Assembly: GCF_024721585.1 (NCBI RefSeq)
Contig: NZ_CP102629.1
Location: forward strand, 1,746,501 to 1,810,500
Source: Sphingomicrobium aestuariivivum
Lineage (GTDB): Bacteria; Pseudomonadota; Alphaproteobacteria; Sphingomonadales; Sphingomonadaceae
DNA length: 64,000 nucleotides
Reading direction: 5' to 3'
Below, one piece after another: positions 52,852-61,647 of this stretch (position 1 is its first letter; each line of letters opens with the position of its first letter). The position numbers and the translations under genes were made by a program. The notes beneath the pieces were generated by a model. It made no database searches. It saw only the letters and a program-made list of their open reading frames with translations, and was not told the origin of the DNA.

Positions 52852-54612
52852 ATGCGGATCCTGTTTGACGATGCGCGCCCCGACGGCGTTTCCCAGTCTC
52901 TCCTGTTCGAGCAGCCGCTGCGCACCATCCGCGCCATGCGCGAGGAAGAAGTGCGCCCCGCGCTCGATGCGCTACGCGCCGCGCTGGCCGAAGGGCATCA
53001 TGTCGCGGGCTACCTTGCCTATGAGGCGGGCTTCGCGCTTGACCCCGCGCTCGAAGGGCAAGGGCGCGAAGGGGAGGGGCCGCTCCTCCTGTTCGGGGTG
53101 TTCGAGGCACCGCGGCAGGTCGAGCGAGCCGCCCTGCTCGCCGCGACCGGCGAGGCCCGCGTCGATCCGCCGCGACCGATGATGCCACGCGCGCGATATC
53201 TGGCGGCGGTGGAGGAGGTGCATCGCGCGCTCCATGCCGGCGACTATTACCAGGCCAACATGACCTTTCCCTGCGACCTCGGGGTCTCGGGCGATCCTTT
53301 CTCGCTCTATGCGCTGCTCGCGGCGCGAGGCGGCGGCGGCTGGGGCGGGGTGCTCGAGCATGACGATGGCGCGCTGGTCTCGCTCAGCCCCGAGCAGTTC
53401 TTCACGCTCGAGGACGGCCTCCTTACTGCCCGTCCGATGAAGGGCACCGCGCCGCGGCGCGCCGATCCCGCCATGGACGCCGCCGAGGCGCGCGAGCTGG
53501 CCCGCGACGAGAAGCAACGCGCCGAGAATCTCATGATCGTCGACCTTTTGCGTAACGATCTTGCGCGGGTGGCGGAGACGGGCAGCGTCGAGGTGCCCGA
53601 GTTGTTTGCCGTCGAGACCTATCCCACCGTCCACCAGATGACGAGCCGCGTGACAGCGCGAATCGAGGGGCGATTCGATGCGGTCGATGTCCTCGAACGG
53701 CTGTTCCCCTGCGGTTCGGTGACCGGCGCACCCAAGATCGCGGCGATGCAGGCGCTGGTTAACCTCGAGCCCCATGCGCGGGGTGCCTATACCGGCTCGA
53801 TGGGGTGGATCGCGCCTCCAGCGGCGGACGGATCGGCGGGTAATGCCGCGTTTAACGTCTTAATCAGGACAATCGAGACTGTATCGCAAAGGTCACGGGC
53901 GCGGATGGGATTGGGTTCGGGGCTTGTCGTGGATTCGCACGGCGGCAATGAATGGCACGAATGTTTGCTTAAGGGGCAATTCGTGACGCAGATCGCCGAC
54001 CCGTTCGATCTTATCGAGACGATGGCTTACGACCCCGTGGACGGGATCGTCGATCTCGAGCGGCACTTGGCGCGCCTCAAGGGCGCGGCGGCCGACCTCG
54101 GCTTCATCTTCGACCGGCACGATGCGCGCAACGAATTGCAGGCCGCCACCTTCGGCCACCGCAGCCCCGCCTTCGTCCGCCTGCTCGCCGCGCGTGGCGG
54201 CGGGGTGGCGATCGAATTGCTGCCCATCCCCGAGACGCCCGAGGAGCCGGTCAGCGTGCAGGTGAAGCCGCTGCCGGTCGATCCGTCGGACATGCGGCTG
54301 CGGCACAAGACGAGCGATCGCGCTTTCTATGACGATGCGCGCGAGCCCGAGATCGCCTTCGAGACCCTGTTCGAGCGCGAGGACGGGCAACTGACCGAGG
54401 GCAGCTTCACCAACCTGTTCGTCGAGAAGGACGGGCGGCTCGTGACCCCGCCCGCCGAGCTCGGGCTGCTGCCCGGCGTGCTGCGCCAGCGCCTCCTCGA
54501 GGAAGGCCGTGCGGTCGAGGGCGGGCTTACCCGCGCCGACCTCGAAACAGGCTTCTATATCGGCAATTCGGTGCGCGGCCTCGTCGGCGCGCGGCTCGTC
54601 TCAGGCCGCTAG
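52852..54612 (+). CDS. pabB: PabB-PabC fusion: aminodeoxychorismate synthase component I / lyase
   Basis: A 586-residue two-enzyme protein for 4-aminobenzoate synthesis in folate biosynthesis. The N-terminal PabB part (about 1-380) has the chorismate-binding blocks YYQANMTFP, KGTAPRRADP, ENLMIVDLLRNDLARV and GSVTGAPKIAAM. The C-terminal PabC aminotransferase IV-type lyase (about 390-586) has ETMAYDPVDGIVDLERHLARL and the LTEGSFTNLFV motif of PLP lyases. No PabA glutaminase is next to it. ATG 52852 follows GGGAG; the 3' end overlaps convergent pdeM by 12 bases. Confidence 0.92.
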   Translation: MRILFDDARPDGVSQSLLFEQPLRTIRAMREEEVRPALDALRAALAEGHHVAGYLAYEAGFALDPALEGQGREGEGPLLLFGVFEAPRQVERAALLAATGEARVDPPRPMMPRARYLAAVEEVHRALHAGDYYQANMTFPCDLGVSGDPFSLYALLAARGGGGWGGVLEHDDGALVSLSPEQFFTLEDGLLTARPMKGTAPRRADPAMDAAEARELARDEKQRAENLMIVDLLRNDLARVAETGSVEVPELFAVETYPTVHQMTSRVTARIEGRFDAVDVLERLFPCGSVTGAPKIAAMQALVNLEPHARGAYTGSMGWIAPPAADGSAGNAAFNVLIRTIETVSQRSRARMGLGSGLVVDSHGGNEWHECLLKGQFVTQIADPFDLIETMAYDPVDGIVDLERHLARLKGAAADLGFIFDRHDARNELQAATFGHRSPAFVRLLAARGGGVAIELLPIPETPEEPVSVQVKPLPVDPSDMRLRHKTSDRAFYDDAREPEIAFETLFEREDGQLTEGSFTNLFVEKDGRLVTPPAELGLLPGVLRQRLLEEGRAVEGGLTRADLETGFYIGNSVRGLVGARLVSGR

Positions 54613-55263
54613 GGGGAAGCGCAGGACGCGGTCCGACACCGGCACCAGCGCGCTCGCGCCGCCGCCCATCGCTTTCAATATCTCGGGATGGTCGGCATCG
54701 AGCCCGCCCGTCAGCGCGCCATAGGCGGGCAGGATCATCTTGGTGTCCGTCGCCACGAAGCAGCGCCGCGATACCCGCCGCCCGCGCGCCTTGATGCGGA
54801 GCTTGGGGTGGAAGTGGCCCGACAGTTCGGGGCGCGTCTCGTCCGCTTCGGCCTCGTGGCGCAGGACGAGTCCCTCGACCACGCTCTCGACCACCACTTC
54901 GCCCCCGCAATGATCGATCATGCCGGCGTCATGGTTGCCCGTGATCCAGACCCAGCGCAGGCCTTCCGTCAGCTCGGTGAGCTTGGCGCGTGCCCGTTCG
55001 GGCAGGCGGTCGCAGCCGAAGCGGTCGTGGAAACTGTCGCCGAGGCAATAGACGGCGCGCGCCTTCGACAGTGCGACATCCTCCGCCACCGCGTCGATTG
55101 TCGCCTCGCTGTCATAGGGCGGCAGCATCTGGCCGAAGCGTGCGAACCAGCTCGCCTTCTCGAGGTGCAGGTCGGCGATCAGCAGCGCCGCCTGGTCGGG
55201 CCAGAACAGCGCGCCCGACGGCAACACGGAGAAGTTTCGGGAGGCGAACGAAAGGGGAACCAT
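54601..55263 (-). CDS. pdeM: Ligase-associated DNA damage response endonuclease PdeM
   Basis: A 220-residue metallophosphoesterase: ADLHLEKASWFARFG, GDSFHDRFG, ITGNHDAG and LSGHFHPKL supply the two-metal site. In other bacteria the family is a manganese-dependent DNA endonuclease encoded with an Lhr-type helicase, an MBL exonuclease and an ATP-dependent ligase. The first two partners lie just upstream and across the divergent gap; the ligase is absent here. Its end overlaps pabB by 12 bases. Confidence 0.88.
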   Translation of the reverse strand: MVPLSFASRNFSVLPSGALFWPDQAALLIADLHLEKASWFARFGQMLPPYDSEATIDAVAEDVALSKARAVYCLGDSFHDRFGCDRLPERARAKLTELTEGLRWVWITGNHDAGMIDHCGGEVVVESVVEGLVLRHEAEADETRPELSGHFHPKLRIKARGRRVSRRCFVATDTKMILPAYGALTGGLDADHPEILKAMGGGASALVPVSDRVLRFPLAA

Positions 55264-55271
55264 GGCTTCTC

Positions 55272-55748
55272 CTACCGAGCCCAGGCGATTCCCTCCAAGT
55301 CCTTTGTCACATGGTCGCGCAAGGCCCGCGCATCGTGCAGCGCATTGTGCGGCACCGCACTGTTCGAGGCGGTCGAGAAGCCCGTCATGTCGAGCAGCCG
55401 GAGGGTGAAGGGCGGCACGCGCACCATCACCCCGGGGCCGGTGACGAGGAGGCGCGCGAAATGGGCGAGGTCCTCGGGCCAGTCGGCGCAGATTTCGGGG
55501 GCCTCGTCATGGGCGAGATAATGGGCCAGCGCCTGCGCCGCATCGGCGGCGGGCATGGGGCGCTCGCGCAAGGCTTCCGGCACGGTGTGAAGGAAGGGGA
55601 TGACGTGGCGCGCGACCCACTCGCTCTCCGCCTCGGCGGGCTCGATGACGACGTAGAATTCCTCGTCGCCTTCCTCTTCGGGGACCAGCGCGAGGCTGAT
55701 GAGGCGGCCGCCGAAGCCGTCATATTCGGTGTCGAGGAAATAGCGCAT
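55272..55748 (-). CDS. DEDDh-type 3'-5' exonuclease-like protein
   Basis: A 158-residue nuclease-like protein from ATG 55748. RYFLDTEYDGFGG carries the first Asp-Glu pair, ICADWPEDLAHF the second Asp, and NALHDARALRDHV the His-Asp of the DEDDh family; it resembles the Rv2179c-like 3'-5' exoribonucleases. It starts 11 bases after the helicase stop and ends 8 bases before pdeM, so it is co-transcribed within the repair cluster. Whether it acts on DNA or RNA cannot be told. Confidence 0.82.
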   Translation of the reverse strand: MRYFLDTEYDGFGGRLISLALVPEEEGDEEFYVVIEPAEAESEWVARHVIPFLHTVPEALRERPMPAADAAQALAHYLAHDEAPEICADWPEDLAHFARLLVTGPGVMVRVPPFTLRLLDMTGFSTASNSAVPHNALHDARALRDHVTKDLEGIAWAR

Positions 55749-55759
55749 GGGCAATTCCC

Positions 55760-58174
55760 CTAATCGATGCGCATGGCGGCGTCGATGAGCGCCTGTTCGG
55801 CCTCGACCAGCAGTGCCTCGTCGGCCGCGCCGCCCGGCGCCTGTTCGCGGCCGATCACGACCATCAGCGGCACCGCCATCGGTGTGACCCGCTCGGCATC
55901 GACATGGACCATCGTGTCGGCGGCGCGCTCGACGAGGCGGGCGAGGCGGCCGAGTTCGGTCATCCGCGCCTTCGCATCCTCCCACGCCGCACGCATGAGG
56001 AGATGGTCAGGCTCGTATCGCTTGAGGACGTCGTAGATGAGGTCGGTCGAAAAGCTGACCTGCCGTCCCGACTTGCGCTGGCCGGGGTGCTGGCGCTCGA
56101 CGAGGCCGCCGATGACGGCGACTTCGCGGAAGGCGCGTTTGAGGAGATGCGATTCCTCGACCCATTCGCGAAACTCGTCCTCGAGGATGTCGGCGGAGAA
56201 GAGCGCCTTGGGGTCCTTTACCGGCTTCAGCGAGGAGACCGCGAGGGCATAGTCGTTGGCGACCCAGTTCAAGGGCTTGAGGCCCGCGCGCTCCATGCGG
56301 TTGGTGACGAGCATGCCGAGGCTCTGGTGCGCGTTCCAGCCATCGAAGCTGTAGGCGACCATGAAGTGGCGTCCCTCGTGGGGAAAGGTCTCCACCAAGA
56401 GTTCATGAGGCTCGGGCAGGATCGAGCGCTTCGACTGCACGTCGAGCCATTCGCGCACGTCGTCGGGAAAGCGGCGCCACTGCGAGCGGTCGGCGAGAAA
56501 GCCGCGCACGCGGGCGGCGAGATGGGTGGACATGCTCATCCGCTGGCCGCCGTAGCTGACGATCCGCCCGTTCTTGGTCGAGGCGCGCACGATGATGTCG
56601 GCATCCTTGAAGCCTTCGACCTCGAGGCTGAGGCCCGAGAAATAGAAGGCATCGCCCACGGTGAGCGTCGAGCCGAAGCCTTCCTCGACCCGCCCGATCT
56701 TGCGTCCGTTCCTGAAGCGCACGTCCATCATGACATTGTCGACGATGACGCCTGCGTTCAGGCGGTGCTTCTGCGCCACCACCGGCTTGGTGATGCGCCA
56801 CAGGCCGGGCTCGTCCTCGACGAGGCGGCGATACTTGTCATAGGCCTTGAGCGCATAGCCGCCGGTCGAATTGAGGTGGAGGATACGCTCCCATTCCTCG
56901 TCGCGAAGGCCGGCATAAGGCGCGGCGGAGCGCACCTCGGCGAGAAGCTCCTCCGAACGGAAGGGCCCCGCGCAGGCGACCCCCATGACATGCTGGGCGA
57001 GCACGTCCAAGGCGCCGGGGCGGAATTGTTCGGGGTCGAGTTCGCCGTCCTCGATCGCATCGAGACAGGCGCGGGCCTCGAGATATTCGAAGCGGTTGCC
57101 GGGCACGATCATGCCCTTCGACGGCTCATTGAGCCGGTGGTTGGCGCGGCCGACCCGCTGGAGAAGGCGGCTCGATCCCTTGGGCGCGCCCATCTGCGCG
57201 ACGAGATCGACATTGCCCCAGTCCAATCCCATGTCGAGCGATGCGGTGGCGACCAGCCCGCGCAGCCGCCCTTCGGCCATCGCCAGTTCGACCTTCCGCC
57301 GTGCCTCGATACTCAAGGATCCGTGGTGGACGCCGATGGGCAATTGCTTGTCGTTGACCGCCCAAAGGTCCTGGAAGATGAGTTCGCACAAGCTGCGCGT
57401 GTTGCAGAAGATGATGCTCGCGCCATGCCCGTCGATGAGGTCGAGCACCTGCCGCGCGGCATAGCGCCCCGAATGGCCCGACCAGGGGACCCGCTCTTCG
57501 GGGATGAGGATCGACAGGTCGGCGGGCGCGCCGGGTTCGCCCTCGACGAGACGCACCGCGTCGATGTCGCCGTCGGGCGCAAGCCAAGCGCGATAGGCGT
57601 CGGGATCGGCGATGGTGGCGGAAAGGCCGACGCGCCGGAGCTTCGGTGACAATCGTTGTAGCCGCGCCATCGCCAGCGCGAGGAGGTCGCCGCGTTTCTC
57701 CTTCGCGAAGGCGTGGATCTCGTCGACGATGATGGTGTGGAGGTTGCCGAACATTCTTTCGGCATCGGGATAGGTGAGGAGGAGCGACAGGCTCTCCGGC
57801 GTGGTCAGCAGCATCTGTGGCGGGCGGCTGCGCTGGCGCTGCTTGCGGTTGGAAGGTGTATCGCCCGAGCGGGTCTCGACGCGGATCGGCAGCCCCATCT
57901 CCTCGATCGGCGTGAGGAGATTGCGTTGCACGTCGACCGCCAGCGCTTTCAGCGGCGAGATGTAAAGGGTGTGCAGCCCCTCGGTGGGCGTATCGATCAG
58001 GCTCTCGATGCTCGGCAGGAAGCCCGCGAGCGTCTTGCCCGCGCCGGTGGCGGCGACGAGCAGCGCGTGATCGCCGGCGCGACCTGCCTCGAGCATGCCC
58101 GCCTGGTGATCGCGCAGCCGCCAGTCGCGCTGCGCGAACCAATCACTGATGACCGCGGGAAGGCTGGCGCTCAG
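55760..58174 (-). CDS. Ligase-associated Lhr-type DEXH-box helicase (CTG start likely)
   Basis: A superfamily 2 DNA helicase of the Lhr-core type, 804 residues if begun at CTG 58174. The first in-frame ATG (58096) would delete the conserved N-terminus including WFAQRDWRLRDHQAGM. CTG overlaps the upstream stop as CTGA, in the same geometry as the ATGA couplings elsewhere. Motifs: ATGAGKTLAGFLPS (Walker A), VDEIHAFAKEKRG (DEIH), GLSATIADP, FCNTRSLCE, GSLSIEARRKVE, VATASLDMGLDWG and QRVGRANHRLNE. A winged-helix and C-terminal domain follow. It would act with PdeM and the MBL exonuclease in DNA repair. Confidence 0.9.
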   Translation of the reverse strand: MSASLPAVISDWFAQRDWRLRDHQAGMLEAGRAGDHALLVAATGAGKTLAGFLPSIESLIDTPTEGLHTLYISPLKALAVDVQRNLLTPIEEMGLPIRVETRSGDTPSNRKQRQRSRPPQMLLTTPESLSLLLTYPDAERMFGNLHTIIVDEIHAFAKEKRGDLLALAMARLQRLSPKLRRVGLSATIADPDAYRAWLAPDGDIDAVRLVEGEPGAPADLSILIPEERVPWSGHSGRYAARQVLDLIDGHGASIIFCNTRSLCELIFQDLWAVNDKQLPIGVHHGSLSIEARRKVELAMAEGRLRGLVATASLDMGLDWGNVDLVAQMGAPKGSSRLLQRVGRANHRLNEPSKGMIVPGNRFEYLEARACLDAIEDGELDPEQFRPGALDVLAQHVMGVACAGPFRSEELLAEVRSAAPYAGLRDEEWERILHLNSTGGYALKAYDKYRRLVEDEPGLWRITKPVVAQKHRLNAGVIVDNVMMDVRFRNGRKIGRVEEGFGSTLTVGDAFYFSGLSLEVEGFKDADIIVRASTKNGRIVSYGGQRMSMSTHLAARVRGFLADRSQWRRFPDDVREWLDVQSKRSILPEPHELLVETFPHEGRHFMVAYSFDGWNAHQSLGMLVTNRMERAGLKPLNWVANDYALAVSSLKPVKDPKALFSADILEDEFREWVEESHLLKRAFREVAVIGGLVERQHPGQRKSGRQVSFSTDLIYDVLKRYEPDHLLMRAAWEDAKARMTELGRLARLVERAADTMVHVDAERVTPMAVPLMVVIGREQAPGGAADEALLVEAEQALIDAAMRID

Positions 58175-58356
58175 GCGTCACCCTCGCGGCGCTCGGCGGC
58201 GCGATGCTCTTCTTCATAGAGCTCGTCGGTGGCGCGTTCGGTGCGCGCGATGTCGGCGGGGCTGTCTTTCGCCTTGTTGCGGCTGATCGCATAGACGAAG
58301 ACGATGAGGAGGAGGGCGGCGCCGATGATGGCGACGAGGCCGAGGCCTTCGGGCAT
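58171..58356 (-). CDS. Small single-helix membrane protein upstream of the helicase
   Basis: A 61-residue protein: MPEGLGLVAIIGAALLLIVF begins a single transmembrane helix, followed by a charged helical tail (RTERATDELYEEEHRAAERR). Its TGA overlaps the putative CTG start of the helicase, so it is the first gene of that operon. No family recognised. It is divergent from the MBL exonuclease, 62 bases away. Confidence 0.7.
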   Translation of the reverse strand: MPEGLGLVAIIGAALLLIVFVYAISRNKAKDSPADIARTERATDELYEEEHRAAERREGDA

Positions 58357-58418
58357 GGATACATCCTTTCGGTCTAGGACCGGAACGAACCGGCCTGTTC
58401 ACCCACTATAACGGCGCA

Positions 58419-59417
58419 ATGCCCCGCTTGGGTTCCTGGATCGAGCCGCACCCCGAAGGGATTTATGTGAAGCCGGCCGATGCATGGGTCGATCCCATGC
58501 AGCCCAAGGAGCGCGCCCTCGTCACCCACGGTCATGCCGATCATGCGCGTTCGGGGCATGGCGCGGTCTGGGCGACGCCCGAGACGCTGGCAATCATGGG
58601 CGTGCGCTATGGCCCGCAGACCGAAAAGCCCGTCCACTATGGCGAGACGGTGCGGCTGGGCGAGGTGGAGGTGAGCTTCGTGCCCGCGGGCCATGTGCTG
58701 GGCTCGGCGCAGATCGTCCTCGACCATGCCGGCGAGCGGGTGGTGGTGTCGGGCGATTACAAGCGCCGGCCCGACCCGACCTGCGAACCCTTCCTTGTCA
58801 CCCCTTGCGACATCTTCATCACCGAGGCGACCTTCGGCCTGCCGGTCTTCCGCCACCCCGACACGGGCCATGAAGTCGACCGCGCCATCCGCCGCCTCCA
58901 CGACGAGCCCGGGCGCTGCGTGCTGGTCGGTGCCTATGCGCTCGGCAAGGCGCAGCGGGTCGTCAAGGAAATGCGGCTGCGCGGGCATCACGACCCGATC
59001 TATTATCACGGCGCGATGGAGCGATTGTGCACGCTCTATCAGGAACTGGGGGTCGATCTCGGCGAGCTGCGACCCGCGACGGGCGCCTCGAAGGACGAAC
59101 TCAGGGACCGCATCATCATCTGCCCGCCGGGCCAATTGAACGACCGCTGGGCGCGGCGACTGCCCGATCCGGTGACGGCGATGGCGAGCGGTTGGATGCG
59201 CGTGCGCCAGCGCGCGCGGCAACGTAATGTCGAGTTGCCACTGGTCATTTCCGACCATGCCGACTGGGACGAGCTGACCACCACCATCCGGGAGGTCGCT
59301 CCAAAGGAGGTGTGGATCACCCACGGGCGCGAGGATGCGCTGAAGCACTGGTGCCTCACCCGACAGATCAAGGCCCGCGAATTGCGCCTGCTCGGACGCG
59401 AGGAGGAAAACGAATAG
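58419..59417 (+). CDS. Ligase-associated DNA damage response exonuclease (MBL fold)
   Basis: A 332-residue metallo-beta-lactamase/beta-CASP-type nuclease. The motif THGHADHARSGHG supplies the first metal ligands, VSFVPAGHVLGSAQIVLDHA and VVSGDYKRRPDPT the next, and PLVISDHADWDELTT the C-terminal His/Asp. This pattern is the repair-cluster exonuclease (SNM1/Pso2-like). It is divergent from the helicase operon rather than co-linear with it. Its stop is 3 bases from that of the convergent mutase. Confidence 0.9.
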   Translation: MPRLGSWIEPHPEGIYVKPADAWVDPMQPKERALVTHGHADHARSGHGAVWATPETLAIMGVRYGPQTEKPVHYGETVRLGEVEVSFVPAGHVLGSAQIVLDHAGERVVVSGDYKRRPDPTCEPFLVTPCDIFITEATFGLPVFRHPDTGHEVDRAIRRLHDEPGRCVLVGAYALGKAQRVVKEMRLRGHHDPIYYHGAMERLCTLYQELGVDLGELRPATGASKDELRDRIIICPPGQLNDRWARRLPDPVTAMASGWMRVRQRARQRNVELPLVISDHADWDELTTTIREVAPKEVWITHGREDALKHWCLTRQIKARELRLLGREEENE

Positions 59418-59420
59418 CCG

Positions 59421-60788
59421 CTAGCTGCGGCTGACGCCCAGCTTGCCCAGTTCGCCGTCGATCTGGGCGACGAGGCGGTCGAGGCCGGCTTCGTCACCGG
59501 CTTCGGCGCGGGCGGCGAGGACGTCCTGCGTGTTCGACGCGCGTAGCAGCCACCAGCCGTCCTCGGTCGTCACGCGCGCACCGTCGGTGTCGTCGATGGT
59601 CGCACCGGCCTGGCGCAGGTTGGCGAGAAGGTCATCGACGATCCGGAACTTGTCCTTGTCGCCCACCGGGAAACGCATCTCGGGGGTGGCGACCGTGTGC
59701 GGCATGGCATCGATCAACTGGGCGAGACTCTTGCCCGAGGAGGCGACCGCCTCGATCAGCCGGACGGCGGCGTAGAGCGCATCGTCGAAGCCGTACCAGC
59801 GATGCTTGAAGAAGATGTGGCCGCTCATCTCGCCCGCGAGCGGCGCGCCGGTTTCCTTCATCTTGGCCTTGATGAGGCTGTGCCCCGTCTTCCACATCAG
59901 CGGCGCGCCGCCGAGGTCCTCGATGCGGTCGAAGAAGGTCTTCGAGGCCTTCACGTCGGCGATGACGGTCGCGCCCGGATGCTCGGCGAGGACGGGCCCC
60001 GCGAGCAGCATCAGGATCTGGTCGCCCCAGACGACACGGCCCTGGCCGTCGACCGCGCCGATGCGGTCGCCGTCGCCGTCGAAGGCGATGCCGAAGTCGA
60101 GATCATGTTCGGCGACCAGCGCCTTGAGGTCGGCGAGGTTCTTCTCGACCGTGGGATCGGGATGGTGGTTGGGGAAGCTGCCGTCGACCTCGGTGTAGAT
60201 GGCCTCGTGATGGCCGGGCAAATTCTCGAGCAGCTTCTCGAGCGCGGGGCCGGCGGCGCCATTGCCCGCGTCCCAGCCGATGCGGAACTCACCGCCACGG
60301 AAGTCCTCGGTGAGCCGCTTCACATAGGCGTCGAGCACGTCCTTCGTGGCATAGCTGCCCTTGCCCTGCGTCCAGTCGCCGCTCGCCGCGATGCGGCCGA
60401 GCTCCTGGATCGCCTCGCCATGCACCGAGCCATCGCCCAAGAGCATCTTGAAGCCGTTATAGTCGGCGGGATTGTGGCTGCCGGTGACCTGGATGCCGGC
60501 GTCGACGTCGAGCGTGGCGGCGGCATAATAGAGCATCGGCGAGGGGCCCATGCCGACATCGACGACATCGACCCCGCCCTTGCGCAGGCCCTCGATCAGC
60601 GCTTTCTGGAGGCGCGGGCTGTGCTCGCGCCCGTCGCGCCCGACCGCGACCGACTTGTAGCCCTTGCGCGCCGCCATGGTGGCGAAGGCACAGCCCAGCG
60701 CGGTGGCGTCACCCTCGTCGAGCGTCTCGCCGACCACCCCCCTGATATCATACTGGCGCAGGATGGAGGGGTCGAACTGGTGGCTCAT
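59421..60788 (-). CDS. Phosphomannomutase/phosphoglucomutase
   Basis: A 455-residue phosphohexomutase of the AlgC/ManB type. The active-site serine loop is QVTGSHNPADYNG, the magnesium loop GIAFDGDGDRIGAVD, the sugar-binding loop GEMSGHIFFKHRW, and the phosphate-binding RASNTQD near the C-terminus. It interconverts hexose 6- and 1-phosphates for exopolysaccharide and lipopolysaccharide precursors. The start is ATG 60788, 8 bases after AGGA; the frame is open upstream but runs through mipZ. It is 8 bases downstream of mipZ in the same direction. Confidence 0.94.
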   Translation of the reverse strand: MSHQFDPSILRQYDIRGVVGETLDEGDATALGCAFATMAARKGYKSVAVGRDGREHSPRLQKALIEGLRKGGVDVVDVGMGPSPMLYYAAATLDVDAGIQVTGSHNPADYNGFKMLLGDGSVHGEAIQELGRIAASGDWTQGKGSYATKDVLDAYVKRLTEDFRGGEFRIGWDAGNGAAGPALEKLLENLPGHHEAIYTEVDGSFPNHHPDPTVEKNLADLKALVAEHDLDFGIAFDGDGDRIGAVDGQGRVVWGDQILMLLAGPVLAEHPGATVIADVKASKTFFDRIEDLGGAPLMWKTGHSLIKAKMKETGAPLAGEMSGHIFFKHRWYGFDDALYAAVRLIEAVASSGKSLAQLIDAMPHTVATPEMRFPVGDKDKFRIVDDLLANLRQAGATIDDTDGARVTTEDGWWLLRASNTQDVLAARAEAGDEAGLDRLVAQIDGELGKLGVSRS

Positions 60789-60796
60789 CGCTAATC

Positions 60797-61588
60797 CTAA
60801 CTGGCGGCGGCGATGGTCTCCGCCGAGGGGTCGGGCAGGTCGAGGCTGGCGACCATCTCGCGCAGCTCCTGCCGGGCCGCAATATGTCCCAAGCCGACGT
60901 CGGGCAAGTGCTTGAAGTCGAGCAGGGTCAGGCCCTTGGGGAAAAGCTCGCGGAAGATGACTCGTTCCCCGAGGCCCGGAATCGTGCGGAAACCGACGCG
61001 CTTCGACAGCTGCGACAAAGCGGCGGTCACGCGCGTCTTGTTGTGGCTCTCGATATGCTGGAGGCGGTTGCGCAAGATCACCCAGTCGACGCTGCGGCCC
61101 AGCTCCTTGGCGCGTCGCTGGCGCGACTGCCAGATGAGGTCGGCATAGAAGCTCGGGCGCGCGACCTCGTAGGTCTCGGGGTCGACCTGGCCGATGAGAT
61201 CGAGGTCGACGAAGCTGTCGTTGATCGGGGTGACGAGCGTGTCGGCAAAGAGGATCGCGGTGCGCGCCATCTCGTCGTCGCGGCCGGGCGTGTCGACGAC
61301 CACGAAGTCGTTCTTGGTCGCGAGGCGCGTGAGCGCAGCATCGAAGGCCGCGTCCGAACGGTCGGTCAGCACCTCGTGCTGGACCATCGGGATGGCGGCA
61401 TCGAGCCGCGCGGCAGTCTTTTCGCGGTTCTCGAGATAGCGATCGAGCGTGCGCTGGCGCTGGTCGAGGTCCAAGGCCCCGACGCGCGCGCCCGCGGCGG
61501 CGAGCGCGATAGCGGTATGCACCGCGGTGGTGGATTTTCCGGTCCCGCCCTTTTCGTTGGCGAAGACGATGAAATGCGGCTGGCCCAT
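60797..61588 (-). CDS. mipZ: Division-plane positioning ATPase MipZ
   Basis: A 263-residue ParA-superfamily ATPase of the MipZ type. The deviant Walker A is ANEKGGTGKSTTAVH, followed by ALDLDQRQRTLDRYLENR (a MipZ hallmark) and VVVDTPGRDDEMAR. MipZ forms a gradient from the ParB-bound poles and inhibits FtsZ assembly, placing the division site. The start is ATG 61588 with GGGAGCC upstream; an upstream in-frame ATG overlaps the panC promoter region. Divergent from panC, transcribed with the phosphomutase. Confidence 0.93.
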   Translation of the reverse strand: MGQPHFIVFANEKGGTGKSTTAVHTAIALAAAGARVGALDLDQRQRTLDRYLENREKTAARLDAAIPMVQHEVLTDRSDAAFDAALTRLATKNDFVVVDTPGRDDEMARTAILFADTLVTPINDSFVDLDLIGQVDPETYEVARPSFYADLIWQSRQRRAKELGRSVDWVILRNRLQHIESHNKTRVTAALSQLSKRVGFRTIPGLGERVIFRELFPKGLTLLDFKHLPDVGLGHIAARQELREMVASLDLPDPSAETIAAAS

Positions 61589-61647
61589 TGGCTCCCTGCC
61601 CCCTAGGTATCTGGTCGAAATGGATTCTAGTCCAAGGGGCAAGTCCT

